The translations under genes and the position numbers were made by a program. From Candidatus Omnitrophota bacterium (GTDB lineage Bacteria; Omnitrophota; Gorgyraeia; Aquiviventales; Aquiviventaceae): a stretch of DNA of 7,074 nucleotides. Positions 5,487 to 7,074 of the stretch are shown in pieces. The number at the start of each line of letters is the position of its first letter. The first letter of the stretch is position 1. The stretch spans positions 1 to 7,074 of the forward strand of contig JACQRB010000024.1 of assembly GCA_016206685.1 (NCBI GenBank). Direction: 5' to 3'. The notes under the pieces were generated by a model, which saw only the letters and a program-made list of their open reading frames with translations, searched no databases and was not told the origin of the DNA.

Positions 5487-6251
5487 ATGAGCGAGCCCTT
5501 GTTAGTGATCGAGAACCTGCACGTGGCCGTCGAGGGCAAAGAGATCCTCAAAGGCGTGAGCCTCCTCCTGAACGCCGGGGAGGTCCACGCCATCATGGGG
5601 CCCAACGGCTCCGGCAAAAGCACGCTCTCGTTCTGCCTCATGGGGCATCCGAGGTACGCCATCACGCAGGGACGCCTCCTCTACCAAGGACGGGACGTCG
5701 CCTCCCTCCCCCCGGATGAGCGGGCCAAGGCCGGCATCTTCCTGGCGTTCCAGTATCCGACCGCGATCCCCGGCGTGACGATCACGAATTTCCTGCGCTC
5801 GTCGCTGAAGGCGGTCCGCAGCTCGGAAGTGTCCATCAAGGATTTTCGCCAGTTGGTGAAAACCCAGATGAAGACGCTGGGCATCCAGGACGGGTTCATG
5901 AACCGCTACGTCAACGACGGCTTCTCCGGTGGGGAAAAGAAACGGCTGGAAATCCTGCAGTTGGCGGTCCTGCAGCCGAAGCTGGCGGTGCTGGATGAGA
6001 CCGACTCCGGCTTGGACATCGACGCCCTCAAAACGGTGGCGTCCGGGATCAATGCGATGCGCACCCCTGAGCGGGGGATGCTCCTGATCACCCATTACCA
6101 GCGGCTGCTGAACTACATCAAGCCCGATCACGTCCACGTGATGGTTGATGGGGCCATCGCCAAGTCGGGCGGAGCGGAGCTTGCGCTCCAATTGGAGCGC
6201 GAGGGCTACAAAAGCTTTCAAGCGCCTGCCACAACCGCCGGCGTCCACTAA
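5487..6251 (+). CDS. sufC: SufC, ATPase of the SUF Fe-S cluster assembly complex
   Basis: The 254-residue protein is a single ABC-type nucleotide-binding domain of normal SufC length. It shows Walker A GPNGSGKST (38-46), Q-loop AFQYP (87-91), signature FSGGEKKR (146-153), Walker B LAVLDE (166-171), D-loop SGLD (174-177) and the H-loop histidine in ITHYQR (H203). FSGGEKKR and DETDSGLDID, with the tail GAIAKSGG, are hallmarks that separate SufC from transport ATPases. SufC hydrolyses ATP in the cytoplasmic SufBCD complex and drives conformational change during cluster assembly on SufB. The gene begins 12 nt after the Rrf2 stop with an AAAGAG Shine-Dalgarno-like sequence (5475-5480), and is followed 16 nt later by sufB, so the three genes are almost certainly co-transcribed. 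All catalytic motifs are intact. Confidence 0.97.
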   Translation: MSEPLLVIENLHVAVEGKEILKGVSLLLNAGEVHAIMGPNGSGKSTLSFCLMGHPRYAITQGRLLYQGRDVASLPPDERAKAGIFLAFQYPTAIPGVTITNFLRSSLKAVRSSEVSIKDFRQLVKTQMKTLGIQDGFMNRYVNDGFSGGEKKRLEILQLAVLQPKLAVLDETDSGLDIDALKTVASGINAMRTPERGMLLITHYQRLLNYIKPDHVHVMVDGAIAKSGGAELALQLEREGYKSFQAPATTAGVH

Positions 6252-6267
6252 CCGAAGGAGCCAGACG

Positions 6268-7074
6268 ATGGCCACGAGACCCCTGGTGCAGATCAACGAG
6301 GAATACGAGCAGCTCTACGGGTTCAAGATGCCGGAGCGCTACGTGTTCAAGGCGAAGCAGGGCCTCACCCACGAGGTCGTCAAGGAGATCTCCTGGATGA
6401 AAAGCGAGCCGGCGTGGATGACGAAGTTCCGCCTGCGCTCCCTGGACCACTTCCTCGCCAAGCCCTTGCCCACGTGGGCGGACCTGGAGCTCCTGGAGAA
6501 GATCCAATTCGACGCGATCTACTACTACCTCAAGCCCACCGAGAAGAAAAGCGACAACTGGGACGACGTGCCGGAGGACATCAAGAAGACCTTCGACCGG
6601 CTGGGAATTCCGGAAGCCGAGCGCAAGTTCCTCGCCGGAGTGTCCGCGCAATATGAATCCGAAAGTGTTTACCACTCGATGCACGAGGACCTGACGCGCC
6701 AGGGCGTCATTTTTCTCGACATGGACACGGCCCTCAAAGAGCAGCCGGAGCTCGTGAAGGAATACTTCGCCACCGTGATCCCGCCGGCGGACAACAAGTT
6801 CTCCGCCCTCAACTCGGCGGTCTGGTCCGGCGGATCCTTCATCTACGTTCCCAAGGGCGTGTCCGTCGAGATGCCGCTGCAGGCGTACTTCCGCATCAAC
6901 GCGGAGCGGATGGGGCAGTTCGAGCGCACGCTCATCATCGCGGATGAGGGCAGCTCGGTGCATTATATTGAAGGATGCACGGCGCCCGTGTATTCCAGCG
7001 ACTCACTGCACTCGGCGGTGGTGGAGCTCATCGCCAAGCCGCACGCGAAGCTGCGCTACACGACGATCCAGAAC
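6268..7074 (+). CDS. sufB: SufB, scaffold of the SUF Fe-S cluster assembly complex, partial (5' part)
   Basis: The frame opens at ATG 6268, 7 nt after a good Shine-Dalgarno AAGGAG (6255-6260), and runs open for 269 codons to the window end, a little over half of the usual SufB length (about 470 residues). Recognisable stretches are EEYEQLYGFKMPERY (11-25), the AIYYYLKP block with KSDNWDDVPEDIKKTFDRLGI, the FLAGVSAQYESE block, SGGSFIYVPKGV and HYIEGCTAP (C237 in EGCTAP). These are typical of SufB rather than its paralogue SufD, especially the N-terminal DVPEDIKKTFDRLGIP and EGCTAP segments. SufB forms the cytoplasmic complex with SufC and usually SufD, on which nascent Fe-S clusters are built from sulfur supplied by a cysteine desulfurase. 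The C-terminal part of the beta-helix, with the key acceptor cysteine, lies beyond the window. Whether sufD and sufS follow cannot be seen. Confidence 0.96.
   Translation, partial: MATRPLVQINEEYEQLYGFKMPERYVFKAKQGLTHEVVKEISWMKSEPAWMTKFRLRSLDHFLAKPLPTWADLELLEKIQFDAIYYYLKPTEKKSDNWDDVPEDIKKTFDRLGIPEAERKFLAGVSAQYESESVYHSMHEDLTRQGVIFLDMDTALKEQPELVKEYFATVIPPADNKFSALNSAVWSGGSFIYVPKGVSVEMPLQAYFRINAERMGQFERTLIIADEGSSVHYIEGCTAPVYSSDSLHSAVVELIAKPHAKLRYTTIQN

Noticed and set aside
6118..6963. Minus-strand frame of 281 codons opposite the end of sufC and sufB
   Set aside because: SufB and SufC are unambiguous on the plus strand with good ribosome binding sites; the antisense frame shows no motif.

Overview
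The window is a GC-rich (roughly 60-65% by eye), densely coded bacterial chromosome segment. It holds seven protein genes, two of them cut by the window ends. No mobile elements, RNA genes or CRISPR arrays are visible. Gene content (a bacterial Ski2-like helicase, a FIST-domain protein, Apt, a TlpA-type thioredoxin, ThiO, and an Rrf2 regulator followed by sufC-sufB) suggests a free-living member of a less-studied phylum. An Omnitrophota- or Nitrospirota-like bacterium is my guess, from the general look of the helicase and the suf gene order only. Protein searches would have to settle it.

Layout. (1) Bases 1-1193, minus strand: the N-terminal 397 residues of a DEIH-box Ski2/HelY-like helicase whose 3' end lies outside the window. 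(2) Bases 1194-1302: a 109-bp divergent intergenic region with a candidate promoter in each direction and a spaced inverted repeat. (3) Bases 1303-4906, plus strand: four tightly packed genes that look like one operon: a two-domain FIST sensor-like protein, apt, an exported TlpA-like thioredoxin, and thiO. FIST/apt and TlpA/thiO overlap by the same ATGA, within an identical 13-nt junction. apt and the TlpA gene are separated by only a few bases by the longest reading, but a large imperfect hairpin lies across the start of the TlpA gene. (4) Bases 4907-4997: an intergenic region with a good sigma70-type promoter and an IscR-like operator overlapping its -35 element. (5) Bases 4998-7074, plus strand: an Rrf2/IscR-type regulator with three cysteines, then sufC and the 5' part of sufB, which is cut by the window end.

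How the genes work together. The suf genes encode the ATPase and scaffold of the SUF iron-sulfur cluster assembly machine. The Rrf2 protein probably senses Fe-S status and represses its own operon through the site overlapping the promoter. The upstream operon mixes purine salvage (Apt), thiamine precursor synthesis (ThiO), thiol-disulfide chemistry outside the cytoplasm (TlpA-like) and possible small-ligand sensing (FIST). No single pathway unites these, so co-transcription may reflect compact genome packing.

I did not find a convincing unknown system. The most worthwhile points are the 85-nt hairpin at the TlpA gene start, the small N-terminal domain of that thioredoxin, the Rrf2 operator, and the repeated overlap junction.
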